DNA of 64,000 bases from Histomonas meleagridis. Its lineage: Eukaryota > Parabasalia > Tritrichomonadida > Dientamoebidae. This document shows, in pieces, positions 9,901 to 20,100 of the stretch. The stretch is from NCBI GenBank assembly GCA_020186115.1, contig WSYJ01000147.1, positions 1-64,000 on the forward strand, read 5' to 3'. The notes below the pieces were generated by a model that saw only the letters and a list, made by a program, of their open reading frames with translations, was not told where the DNA came from and did not search any database. Made by a program: the position numbers and the translations under genes. Position 1 is the first letter of the stretch. The number at the start of each line of letters is the position of its first letter.

Positions 9901-12642
9901 TTCTTAACTCTTAATTTCCCCGAAACTTTAGTATCACATGATTTCTCTAATGATTTTACTTATCAAGGAAGAAATGGTATAAAGAATTTAGGTGCGACAT
10001 GTTATATTAATTCGATAATCCAAATGTTTAATGGGTTAAAATTATTTTCATTAAAAATGATCTCATTAGAAACAAATGAAATTACTCCATTCATACATCA
10101 ATTAAGAGATTTATTAGCTAAACTTCGATTTATTCGAGGCAAAAGTTTATCAATTAAAGAATTTTCTCAAACAATACCAAAGTTTAATTGTAAAGTTCAA
10201 GAAGATGTTGAAGAATTCTTTAATATGATTTTAAACAAATTAAATGATGATTTACCTTCTAATAAAAATATTACTGATCATTTACGTGGACAATTTACAG
10301 TATCAATTCATAAAGATGAAAATTATATTGTCTCAACACATACTGAAGATTTCTTTTATTTATCATTACAAACACAATATAACTTAAAACTAAAAGAATC
10401 ATTTCCCGAATATTTTAAAGAAGAAAGAATTGATTATAAAATAGAAGAAACTGGTGAAAATATATCCGCTTTTAGAAGAACTAGAATTTCACATTGGCCT
10501 GATTATTTAGTAATACAATTACAAAGATGGGAATATCCATTAATAACTATGGAACGTCAAAAGTTAATAAATGAATTTCAATTCCCTTTACAACTCAAAA
10601 CCGAAGAACTTCAGAAATTTTCAAACGCCGATACGGACATATTTGACTATACTTTAGCAGGAGTTATCGTCCACCAAGGTAATGCTGAACAAGGTCATTA
10701 TTTTACTATAGTACAAGGAGATGATGATGAATGGTATTTATGTAATGATAAATCGATTGAATATTTCGATGTTAATGATATCCCTATATGGTCATTTGGT
10801 GGGACATCAGAGAATTTATCAAAATGGTCACCTGACGAAATATCGACAGGATATTTATTGTTTTATAAAAAGATTGAGATTGAAGATATTAAACCGAATA
10901 TACCTAAAGATTTAGAAGAATATTTAAACAAAGAAAATCAAAAGAATTGGCCGAATATTATATTTTGTTCAACATCATTTATAACATTTGTACAAAATTT
11001 ATTAACTAATATTAATCCTAAAACTAATGAATTATTAGAATTTAGTTATAATGTATTATTTAAAATAATAATACAAAATAATGATATATTACATCAATGG
11101 GTTAAATTCTTTAAAGAAAAGATATTAAACACACAAAACTTATGTAAGAATTTCTTAAATTATATCATAAATACAATTGATAAAGATTTAATATCAATTT
11201 TAATGTTATCCGAAAAGATATGTAATGAAATCACTGATTTAATCACAAATTGTTTTATATATTTAAATTCTCCAATTCAACCATTGATAATTTTATTAAA
11301 TAAAATCTTAAAACGTCATCCACAAGAAACATTAGGTAATAATGTATTATCATTTTCATATAGTATAATAAACACAGTATTATCTACACCAAACATTAAC
11401 TTTAATGATGAAGATGATTTATTATATATAATATTAGAGTTCTTATCGATACCTACACGTGATAACTTAATACTTTCGAGTAAACAATACATTATAACAT
11501 TTGATAAATTGATGAACATATTAATAAATATAACAAATAATATAAAATCAGCAAATAAAATTACAAGATCAGTATTCGATATAAATCGACTAAATAATTA
11601 TAATGCTATAGCACGTAAATCGGAATCATTTAAGAAATTAGTTGCTTTAGTAACATCATTAAACATTTCAATTTTCCAAGATTTAACAAATGCTACAAAT
11701 GCAACGAAAAGTTTATTAACAAATATAAAGTTCATTAATACAGTTCCGAAAGAGAATGATGAAAATCTTCAAGATAAAGGTTTAATAGTTTTATATAATT
11801 CGATAGAAAAACTTTTATTTAATGACTCAAAAGAGATACGAAATAAAACTTATATTATAATGTTAGAAATATTAAATAGTGCAATAATCGATAAAAATAT
11901 TTACACTAAGAAATCATATTTTAATAATATTAATAATAATGAAGTTAATACTATTTATATGTACATCGCAAGTTTAATATTACATATGAATGAATTAATC
12001 GAAAATGGTTCCGAAGATAATTGTTATGAATATATATCATTATTAAAAAGAGCTGCAAAGATATCATCGAAATCGATTTTCCCGATTTTCATTGAAATCC
12101 AAAAATCGATTCGAATCATTAAAAACGAAAATTTGTTATATGAATTAATTGATATCTTTTATAATTGTATTAATGTCCTTCATCAAAACATTGAAATTGA
12201 TGAAGAAACTGCAACAAAAATTTTGGAATCAAATTATATATCGAAAAATAACTTAAAAATTATTTTTGTTTTAAAGGATTTCGCTTCAAATACAAAACTT
12301 GTTGCGAATTCCGTCGAATATTTACTGTGTAATGATTTTTGTGTTTCTGAAAATTATTATAATTTCATCGATCTGATTAGAAATGGTTTAATTGTTCCTT
12401 TCGTTAATATCCCCGATAGAGCTTCTTGTTTGGATTCTTTAGCTCTCGCTTTGGTTTTATGGAATCAATGGGAGGACAAAAGAAACGAATTAAAAGTCTT
12501 CATGTTAAGCGCGTTGGAATTGGCAAAGCCTTTTTGTATATATAAGGAAAATGAAAACGTGAAAAAATGCGTGAGTTTGTTGTCGGAAATTTGTAACCAA
12601 GAATTGCAAGTTAAAATAAATGAAATATCTGAAAAACAATAA
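6901..12642 (+). CDS. Large USP-family ubiquitin carboxyl-terminal hydrolase (USP9X/USP34-like)
   Basis: 1,913 residues. A long helical N-terminal half precedes a peptidase C19 domain at about residues 1022-1320. The Cys box is GIKNLGATCYINS with catalytic Cys1034; the QEDVEEF motif follows; the His box is HQGNAEQGHYFTIV with catalytic His1266, then WYLCNDKSIE and the closing YLLFYKK. The usual Asn of GNTCYMN is Ala here (GATCYIN) but the nucleophile and His are intact, so activity is likely. A helical C-terminal ~590 residues follows. Size and the central catalytic domain resemble USP9X/USP34/USP24, which trim ubiquitin from many substrates; orthology to one of them is inference. Confidence 0.92.
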   Translation: MAEIKFPNEEDFSHEQNDELVVKIKDLRSRVLDSLLKIPFSDYSKSMILFLEKKLPNIWKTIIQIERPPRSIMNEIQSICQLITKLAIHTNLNPYLIEGFIKTYGPGFSGNEFLEIVNVSDSEKEELLKFDDNEQILRQKKFPGTSAIRSLTQNIIKSGIFTKADDMFISHELTTQQLIKLNSLFDTIAFVLNPKYVSIIFPRLVDYTLTSLKKGYSPELDPLCTFISSHGIFLNTDQINQSIKYFCIALNHPQSTQESQITIISSFSRLLPFINTIEDENLLKTALMKQASIQTQSEPLNRLSNSIVTLTSKLHFSNKDLISIFTETNFSSSQKIECVTKAIESIDQPLDLDELANVILQRQDVSLRFYFDLITRVKDPQISHQLLDTVLNFTGDSSNLSCLNGAKDSEQLTNYVHEILQGDDLMKIYCLGKIFYSIPYLNTTNEYLMRIIELSKEHNELIQELLEFSNILDNFDSMPIIMMLFECILQQDPQDDYVNQLYFILSEWIEKKSVIPSEQILTKLLEIDYKNCSNSLPLFLNTFLLRCDDSLYKHICNVLFKILSDTIPKKHSNWFVNTIFYYIHDNTQMMKKFETELINYLKDSDKIDNLIYILYNAAIYEADFYNIKSTFGYIQNFKLIINEVKSENFKLSFHPFHSTRRLYYAISKHLGRKLNTFNIVVTEGTQEKLLQYYMPLPSILFNPIKVITLNINELEEPPPHSEEEEIFPTFLTLISKKVSILFHYLTDINETTEILFMILTLFQPIKLNAQYPLQNILIGNCTSVLEYGDSIRIFPFAMFSYAFTNIKSQPISEEIFKDIINIISNRSYDVISLLITISTFKTLFSTYEFDKEMIFNCLFQNTNEIFRNSIIPYISKTNVNINSFISLIELTTKKEFRARTKQFYIAIKSLNITNTEIFIPFYKDLQQFEFSHYNDIDETFIGLISLIPKTEETISLTINRLFSPPTCDNLTVPFIHTEESWNAALQFLLTPITIKYLNPYFLTLNFPETLVSHDFSNDFTYQGRNGIKNLGATCYINSIIQMFNGLKLFSLKMISLETNEITPFIHQLRDLLAKLRFIRGKSLSIKEFSQTIPKFNCKVQEDVEEFFNMILNKLNDDLPSNKNITDHLRGQFTVSIHKDENYIVSTHTEDFFYLSLQTQYNLKLKESFPEYFKEERIDYKIEETGENISAFRRTRISHWPDYLVIQLQRWEYPLITMERQKLINEFQFPLQLKTEELQKFSNADTDIFDYTLAGVIVHQGNAEQGHYFTIVQGDDDEWYLCNDKSIEYFDVNDIPIWSFGGTSENLSKWSPDEISTGYLLFYKKIEIEDIKPNIPKDLEEYLNKENQKNWPNIIFCSTSFITFVQNLLTNINPKTNELLEFSYNVLFKIIIQNNDILHQWVKFFKEKILNTQNLCKNFLNYIINTIDKDLISILMLSEKICNEITDLITNCFIYLNSPIQPLIILLNKILKRHPQETLGNNVLSFSYSIINTVLSTPNINFNDEDDLLYIILEFLSIPTRDNLILSSKQYIITFDKLMNILINITNNIKSANKITRSVFDINRLNNYNAIARKSESFKKLVALVTSLNISIFQDLTNATNATKSLLTNIKFINTVPKENDENLQDKGLIVLYNSIEKLLFNDSKEIRNKTYIIMLEILNSAIIDKNIYTKKSYFNNINNNEVNTIYMYIASLILHMNELIENGSEDNCYEYISLLKRAAKISSKSIFPIFIEIQKSIRIIKNENLLYELIDIFYNCINVLHQNIEIDEETATKILESNYISKNNLKIIFVLKDFASNTKLVANSVEYLLCNDFCVSENYYNFIDLIRNGLIVPFVNIPDRASCLDSLALALVLWNQWEDKRNELKVFMLSALELAKPFCIYKENENVKKCVSLLSEICNQELQVKINEISEKQ

Positions 12643-13779
12643 AAAATTTATTTAAATAAATTTGTTTTATGATTATATTTATTGAAATGATTTAATTATT
12701 CAAAATATTTGGATGTTATTATATGTTATATTCATTTATGAAGTTCAGGTAGTAGATAATTTTTGTCCATTCTTCGAAGTTTATGAGTCATAATTAGTCA
12801 TTCATCCGATGTAGAGATTAAAAGATTTTTTTCATGAAAATTCTTTTTATTACTTTCAATAATTTATTGATGGTATATACATGTGATATTTTTGATATTT
12901 GCTGAAATTTATTCCTATTTTGTTTTGAAATAATTTTTATTTGATAAGTAATTTTTGGATGGATTTGTTGTATGACCATGTACATAGAACTTAAATTTTC
13001 AAGAAATTATATAAAATAAGTTTTAAAATATCAAAACCGTCAAAAATTGAATGCGATATCAGTTATCTCGAAAAATAGATTATCTTGAAAATAATGAATG
13101 ATTTAAAAACATGAGGTGAGCGGGTCGTTATTTGATACTTCCCCAAATGGCATCGGCTTGCATTTCTTGGCTCGTACAAACAAAACTTTAGATATTATAA
13201 TATTTTTATACCATTGAACAAAAACTGTTTGTTGATAAAAAAAGGTTATTTTTATTTTTATAAATCGGGTTAATCGAAAATTTTCGATTTTTAGAATCAT
13301 ATCGTTTTTATGGAAAATATTATTAAATCAATTCAAAATGTTCATCATGTTTTCTCAAATATTTGTTTATCATTAATTTATTGCATGGAACAATAATTTT
13401 GCATTGGAAACCTTTCAACGGTTTTTTAAACTATTCAAAAACCTTAAAATTACTGCGCACTTTCATTGAATTTCCGGTTTACGGGGTGCCCTTTGCTTTC
13501 AAAATTTTGTTCGTAAAACAAAAGGCACTTTTTATATGACCGTTTGGTTTCAAAAACAGAAATTTTTGCAATCGTTTTTTTTTCAGAACTTTCTGAAAAA
13601 ATTGTATGTATTGATGAACTTTTACAAACACAAATCCCTATACGATATACTATAAAACATAGAAATTTAAGAGGGTTACCAAAATTATTCGGCCAAGCGC
13701 GGAGGAACAACATTCGCTATTGAAAATTTTGAGTCAGTTTATCTGAATAACCTGAACTCTCTCCATAACAAAAAATAAT
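12643..13779. other. Intergenic region, no supportable gene
   Basis: AT-rich. An AACGGTT heptamer lies at 13417-13423 and an ACCGTTTGG near 13536, far from any start. An 87-residue minus-strand frame with ATG at 13713 (13450-13713) has no recognisable features and is not called. Confidence 0.7.
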
Positions 13780-14217
13780 ATGGAGGAAAATCGCCAACCT
13801 AAAAACCTAATCCCCAAAGAGAGGGCCACAAGGCCACAAAAAAGTATCCCTGGTAACTCGCAGCCATTTCAAGAAAACATTAAATTGAAAAAAACAAAAA
13901 GGTTCAGCTCTGATATTCATACAACCAGTCCCAACATGTCTATAAAGCAAGTAAGAATAACAGTACCAAAGATTCCAAAAGGAAGAAGGATGACAGTAAG
14001 TAGTTTGGATTTTCCCACAAAACGCAATAGCCGACCTTCTAGCATAGGTCAACAAGAATCAAAACAGTTTATAAACAAGGCTAGAAAGTTTTTTGATGCA
14101 CAAAATAAACCTGCTGCACAAAATACAGAGAAGGAAGAAGAATATACAGATATCATTGAAACACCCCCAAAGTTCCAGGTATGTATGTCAAATGGGCAAA
14201 AGATAATGCTGAGGTAA
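13780..14217 (+). CDS. Small basic, disordered hypothetical protein
   Basis: 145 residues beginning MEENRQPKN. Composition is rich in Lys, Arg, Pro, Ser and Gln with no hydrophobic core, so most of it is probably unstructured. Basic clusters such as KKTKRF and PKGRRMTVSS could be nuclear-localisation or kinase-target sites (RRMTVSS resembles a basophilic phosphosite). No family is recognised. It stands alone between two long noncoding stretches. Confidence 0.5.
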   Translation: MEENRQPKNLIPKERATRPQKSIPGNSQPFQENIKLKKTKRFSSDIHTTSPNMSIKQVRITVPKIPKGRRMTVSSLDFPTKRNSRPSSIGQQESKQFINKARKFFDAQNKPAAQNTEKEEEYTDIIETPPKFQVCMSNGQKIMLR

Positions 14218-15301
14218 CCCTATATTTTCACAAAAAGAAATATTTGCGTTCTCATATAAATAAATACTTTGTAGCTTTCCAATACATTTTATATGAAATA
14301 TGATATTGATTGTTATACTATAAGATAAAAGTCGTGTTTTTGTTCAATTTCATTTAGTTTTTGTAACATTCTCTGCATTATTTGAAAATTCATTTGTTAT
14401 TTTAAATTTTAGTGGTGGCTCATGTTTTTGGAAATGTGTGCTTTATAAAAATGACGAAAAAAAATTTAAAACTATGTCTGCATTAAAATGATTTTGATAT
14501 TTAAAAGATCATACATATTTGAAAGTAAGTATAAGTTAATAGTAGCTGATGGTAAATAAATATTTACATTAAATTTTAGAACAAATGATTTGATCCTCAA
14601 TGTATCTTTTTTATAACCTCATATAATTTATTTAAATTAAAACATGTCAAAAAAAAAACATTAGCAAAGACTTGACCTTAGCTTTGTAGAGATGAAATTG
14701 CAAAAATGTGAGTAACATGTTGGCATTGCCATAATATTCTTTTCATATATAGAAAAATCATTCTAAACAACAAATAATGATAATTTTTTCTTTGTATTAG
14801 TAATAAAAAATTTCATTATTTTTTGGGTTAAACCATAAATTCGTTTTTGCATATTGAAATCTTGAATAGAATTTGACAAAAACAAACCTTATTTTAAGGA
14901 AATTTTTACACATTTATATGTATTTCAATGACAAAATTTTATTGATTTGATTAAAAAATATAAAATAGTAATTTTTACACAGTTCTATGTTTTTTGCACT
15001 TTTTGAATATAAAAACGATGATTTTTCACTCGTTAACTCTATCGTCTTGAATAATTTTTTAAATTACGAAAAGATTCCTTCAGGAGAAAAATTAAAAATC
15101 TTCATCAATTAAAGATTTATGATGCATCATAGGGATATATCCCTATCTTTATGAATAAGAATTAATTACAGTTTTATCCACTTGAAACCTCAATTATGTG
15201 TATTATTTATGAGAACATATTTCGCATCAATAAAAAAAGAAATTAAAACCCGCACTTTTAGCAATTGAATGTAGTTGCTAGAGAATTATCATATGCACTT
15301 G
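14218..15301. other. Intergenic region, nothing recognised
   Basis: About 1.1 kb of AT-rich sequence with poly-A and poly-T runs. No frame above background and no motif seen. Confidence 0.7.
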
Positions 15302-15880
15302 CTAAACCATGCACATGCTTTGAGATAAATCAGAAAAGTCCATTAATGATGGAAAACGTTGTTGTTCTAATGGAGAGTCAAAAAACGAAAACCAATCTTC
15401 ATCGTGGCTATCAAACATGTTTTCGTTAGCTTTGACTGGGTTATTTGGAATGACTGATTGAGTTGGAGATTCGGATTCAGACGTTTCAATGGATTCAATT
15501 AACACGCTACTTACCTTACTCCAATTCTCGCAAAACCAGCATATTAAACAATCACGTGAACGTTTTGCCAATCGATCAACTTGAACATTGATTCTCGGAG
15601 ATATCCTAAGTGCCGCATCAAGAAGTTGTTTCTTTTGAGGTGGGGCTCCAAAAATCAATTCCAAGTTATGGAGAATTTGAGGCATCAATGCTTGATTGAT
15701 TTTCACACGATTTGCTGTCATTACTTGATCTTTTTGCGTCTGTTTTGTGAGTTCTTTATGTTTTCCTACTCTTGGTATTGTGATTAATTGCCTTTGGTCT
15801 GTGTTTAACATTTGCACAATTTTATTTTGAAGACGTTTTTGAACCCACAGAAACAATTGACTTTTTGTGATCAGTTTCAA
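15302..15880 (-). CDS. Hypothetical protein without an in-frame ATG at its natural start
   Basis: The open frame begins at a TTG (15880) preceded by an in-frame TAA; the first ATG is codon 24 (15811), giving 169 residues. The region before that ATG (SQLFLWVQKRLQNKIVQ) reads like a helix continuous with the protein, so the true start may be missing or on another exon. A conserved-looking segment DRLAKRSRDCLICWFCENW sits near residues 100-120 of the open frame, followed by a Ser/Glu-rich acidic tail. The WFCxNW helix after a basic stretch recalls homeodomain recognition helices, but this is only a visual resemblance. A GACCGTTTA element is at 15933-15941. Confidence 0.5.
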   Translation of the reverse strand: MKLITKSQLFLWVQKRLQNKIVQMLNTDQRQLITIPRVGKHKELTKQTQKDQVMTANRVKINQALMPQILHNLELIFGAPPQKKQLLDAALRISPRINVQVDRLAKRSRDCLICWFCENWSKVSSVLIESIETSESESPTQSVIPNNPVKANENMFDSHDEDWFSFFDSPLEQQRFPSLMDFSDLSQSMCMV

Positions 15881-16133
15881 TGAACTTTGTTATGATACAA
15901 ATTTTGTGTGGAAATTTTCAAAATCTTACGTTTAAACGGTCGCAATGAAGATTTCGTTGTCATAATGCTTTATATGTTTCATTATTCATTATTTATTTCA
16001 TATCTTTTGAAGAATGTAATGACGAGAAAAAGATACATTAATAAAAATGAATAAATATTGAAAATTAATTCAGAAAATCATATTTGTGAAAAATAAAACA
16101 AAAGAATAAAATAGCGGTTGATCTTTAGAAAAT

Positions 16134-16289
16134 TTATCTGAATTGTAATTGTCGTAATGTAAAGTTTTGATAGGGACGATCAAAAGTAACTGTAAAATAA
16201 TTTTTAGCTTTTTCTGCCAACGCCTCCCGCTTCAATGGCTTTTTGCTTTTTTTTTTTTGTTGAGGAATTTCTGAAAGTTTTTCAATCAT
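16134..16289 (-). CDS. Possible 51-residue lysine-rich protein
   Basis: Starting at the ATG at 16289 the frame encodes MIEKLSEIPQQKKKSKKPLK and continues to FTLRQLQFR. The basic first half suggests nucleic-acid or ribosome binding, but no family is recognised. The frame is open 31 codons further upstream without another ATG. It lies in the otherwise gene-free 15881-17195 interval. Confidence 0.3.
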   Translation of the reverse strand: MIEKLSEIPQQKKKSKKPLKREALAEKAKNYFTVTFDRPYQNFTLRQLQFR

Positions 16290-16870
16290 TATTGAGAAAT
16301 AGAAAATGAAGGCGCTATATTTTACCAGTGCAATTAATGATTTTTTGTGACTTTCAGAACAAATTATGAAATATGTATTCAAAAAAATTGGTTCATCGAA
16401 TTAACTTATAGGCTAGTATTGCTGATCTAGTTTTATATATTTTTTGAATTCCATATTAATATCTCATTCTTTTACTTTATTTAAAGTTTACAAAATTCAA
16501 TATCAAAACACTTCTCATTATTTTTTAAAATTAAAAAAATGCTCATGCATGTCCTAAAAGTAAAAATGCAAAAATAAAAAAAATCAGAAGAAATAAAATA
16601 TCGAAGAAAATTATTAAATAAAGTTTATGAAATTTTTGAAACTTTTTATAATTATAAATTGGATTAAATATGTTTTTCAAAGTTCAAATAATAAAGATTT
16701 CATATAAACAATGAAATTTTTCGTGTTTTTAATCATTTTCTATAACTTTCGTGTTTTTAACCAATATTAAGAAGACACATGTTCTATCTAATTCGAAATT
16801 TCGAATTTTTTTTCAAAATTTCGAAATTATTGTTAAAATATAACTAAACTTATATATGAGCTTCATTATA

Positions 16871-16873
<3 letters not shown>

Positions 16874-16916
<43 letters not shown>
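16874..16916. repeat. (TA)n microsatellite
   Basis: Uninterrupted TA tract about 280 bases before the solenoid gene start. The rest of 16383-17183 is AT-rich with poly-A/T runs and no gene. Confidence 0.95.
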
Positions 16917-16918
<2 letters not shown>

Positions 16919-17183
16919 TTATAAATGAAATTACCTGATTTTTAACGAAAAATTTTATTGATTTCTTCTGAAGGTGCAAAAATAAACGGCTTTTTCTTGC
17001 TTCGATAAGTATTTTTTATCATTGATGAACAATAAAAAATGAAGAAGCTCAAATGATAACAATTTCTAATTTATCACATAAGCGAAATGTTGAATCTCTT
17101 ATTGTGAGTCATTCAATAAGATAGCTAAATCGAATTGAGGAAAATGTAAATAAAATAGTGATGTTGAGAAAAGTGACGGCTTT

Positions 17184-17190
17184 AACGGTT
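17184..17190 (+). promoter_or_regulatory. AACGGTT promoter motif
   Basis: TTTAACGGTT followed by five bases and then the ATG at 17196. This is the same arrangement as at the TBC gene. Confidence 0.5.
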
Positions 17191-17195
17191 CTAAA

Positions 17196-20100
17196 ATGGA
17201 AAAAATTCATGCACGTGCAATCACAAATGAAGGACAAACATATCCCTCTGCCTACTTTTCATTAAGACACAATGATTTCATGGTTGCAAATATTTTAATT
17301 TCAGCTCAATCAAATAATTCAGAATTTTTCAAGATCATGAATGACATTTATAAAATCGAAAACCCCGAGTTATTCACAGAATGGGGTTTATATTGTTTTA
17401 TTGCACGCTACTTATCAAATGACAATCATTTTGAAAAAGAAAATGATATTTTTTCATATTTATTAAATAGCATAGATGATCCACTAATAGACCAAATCAA
17501 ACCATATATTTTAAATCCATCTAAGTGTTCCAAAATCACGGCAGAAGAAAAACGTAATTTTGGATTTTATCTTCTTTCCTTTCGTGAAACAAATCCAGCG
17601 CTTTTTACAATTTTTAAGCCGCAACTACAGCCATTACTTGATGCGATCACTCCTACCAACTTAATTACATATGTAGGACTTCCATCATTATCATTTTTTT
17701 CAATTGCACCCAAAGACAAAATCATATTTCCAAATTTAAACTTTATTGAGCTCCGAGAAGTAATGACGGAAACGATTAATACAGAAATACTCGAGACATT
17801 TCAAATTGATTTTGTCAGTCAAAATCTTTTCCCAAAAGATTACCAATCTGTACCTGCCTCTGAGTTATTATCTCTCATCAACACTTCGATATTAACATCG
17901 ACACATTTTTTTGACGTTGTATCTAAATGTATTCTTCAATGTTTAACTGATTTTGCATTAGATAAACTTCCATATGTATCACGTGTCTGTAACTTAATAC
18001 CATTTTTAATAGTTGCATATCAGCCAATTATATATAAATCGTTTGATAAGTTCCAAAGGTTAATAATGGCCGAATTACCAAAGACATTTGCACAACCAGT
18101 ACAAATACGTATGCAAAATGATTATAAAATATTACGAAACATAAAATTAATAACAAAAAAAGATATTAAAATCGATGATTTATATGAACATTCATTTTTA
18201 TATTATTTCCAAACCAATTTATTAAACAAAGAAATGTTAAATTATATTAATAGTAAATATTTTGTTTATAATGATGAAGAAATACAAAAAGATTCGGATT
18301 TCCTTTATTCATATTTTGTATTATTACATTCGATTGAATTATTAATTGATCAAAATATAACAACAAAAAGTTTTGAAGCGCAAAAAGAAATTATTAAAAA
18401 ATATATATTTTTAATCAAGAATGAAAATCTTCAAGTTTCATTATACTTAGATATCTTTTCATTAATATTTTTACAACGAAATAATAATTATCTTTGTAAA
18501 CCATTTTTAGCTAAATTAATTTTACAGTTCCTTCATTCAATAGGTAATCATATACATATTAATTTAGCTATAAAAGCTATAAATTCGAAAGCAAACGCCG
18601 AAAATATTTCGGAATATTTCGGTGTTAATCGTATAAATTTATTAAAACTTTTATCCGAACGAAAGTTTGAAGAAGCAAATGTATTATCTAAAGCCCAATC
18701 TAATTATCGGAAAGATTATGTTCTCATCAAATCAATTAATTCATTAATTAATAATAACAGTATATTACTTGAATGTAAAAAATATTCGAATCAACTTAAC
18801 ATTGAAATTGGATTTTCCACTAATTTTTGGAGGGATTCATTAACATATATAAAAGATTTTTATCCAGAATTTAATGAATTAATAACAAAACGTTTAAATG
18901 AATCGAATAAATATATATTAAATCCATTACAAAATGAAGTTAATGAAGAAAATGACTTATTAACAAATTTATTTGATATTAATCCAATTGATTTCTTAGA
19001 ATCGAGACAAAACATTCCGAAACTTAATGAATTCATTAATCAAATTCGTACATTTTATGAATGTTCAAATCATACGACAATTGAATTTAATATCCAAAAC
19101 ATTATTTCATATTACATTCAAGAGAATAATTTCCATCAAACAAAAACATTAATTGAACAATTTAACATAAACTTATTCGAATATGTCCTTAATCATTTAT
19201 CATCATTTAATATTAACATCGATTTCATTAATGAATTCCAATCTAAATATCCATTAGAATGTCAAATACTTTCTATCACACATCTCAAGAAAGAAGAAGT
19301 AAATAAATTAAACTTTAATCCTAAGATCAAAAAATTTAATGAAATTAATTTAAATAATGAACCTAATGAAGATGTATTGTTCTTAACTGCTGTTACATCA
19401 CTCGATAATCCAGCAATATCAATTGACTTTTATGATGACGTAATATATCGAATTGATCATAAAAAGTTTTGCGAAGTTTTAGTGGAGAAAATTGATCATA
19501 TTCAAGAAGAAATCGCATTTTATTTGCTCGACATAGTTGGATATACTATAAGTGATGAAAACAAAGAAAAAATTAAGAAAACTCTTTTCTTAAAAGAAGT
19601 TTATAAGTTAACAAAAACAAAAGAAAGTATTCCAATAGTGAAATCTCTTATCGAATTAGAAAGAATCGATTTGCTTACTCAATATATTACATATTTCGAT
19701 ACAAAACAACTTTTATTATATGCATCGAAATTACTCTCGAATAAGAAATTGTTATTAAAGGATTTATTGATTAATTTCACTGATTATATAGACGTTTTAT
19801 ATAAGGAAAATGAAGAATTAACTCCAATTTTACTTGAAATTTGTCCAAAAAATAAGAAAAAATTGTTTTCTGCTTATGTACATTTACCATTAAATATTCG
19901 GAAATTATCAAATATTAATGACCATTATACCCTAATTAACGCATTCTTGTCGGACGTTGATAGTATTTGTTTAATAGATGAAGAACAAAGTTATTTGTTC
20001 AATGAAAACGATTTCGTTCAATTCCTTGAAATTATTTCAAAGAAACTTTCAATCAAGAAGTTTATCGTACATTCAAAAGAACTTTTGAGGCATATTCAAA

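Noticed and set aside
13450-13713. 87-codon minus-strand frame with ATG
   Set aside because: No recognisable features, no start motif, composition fits chance in AT-rich DNA.
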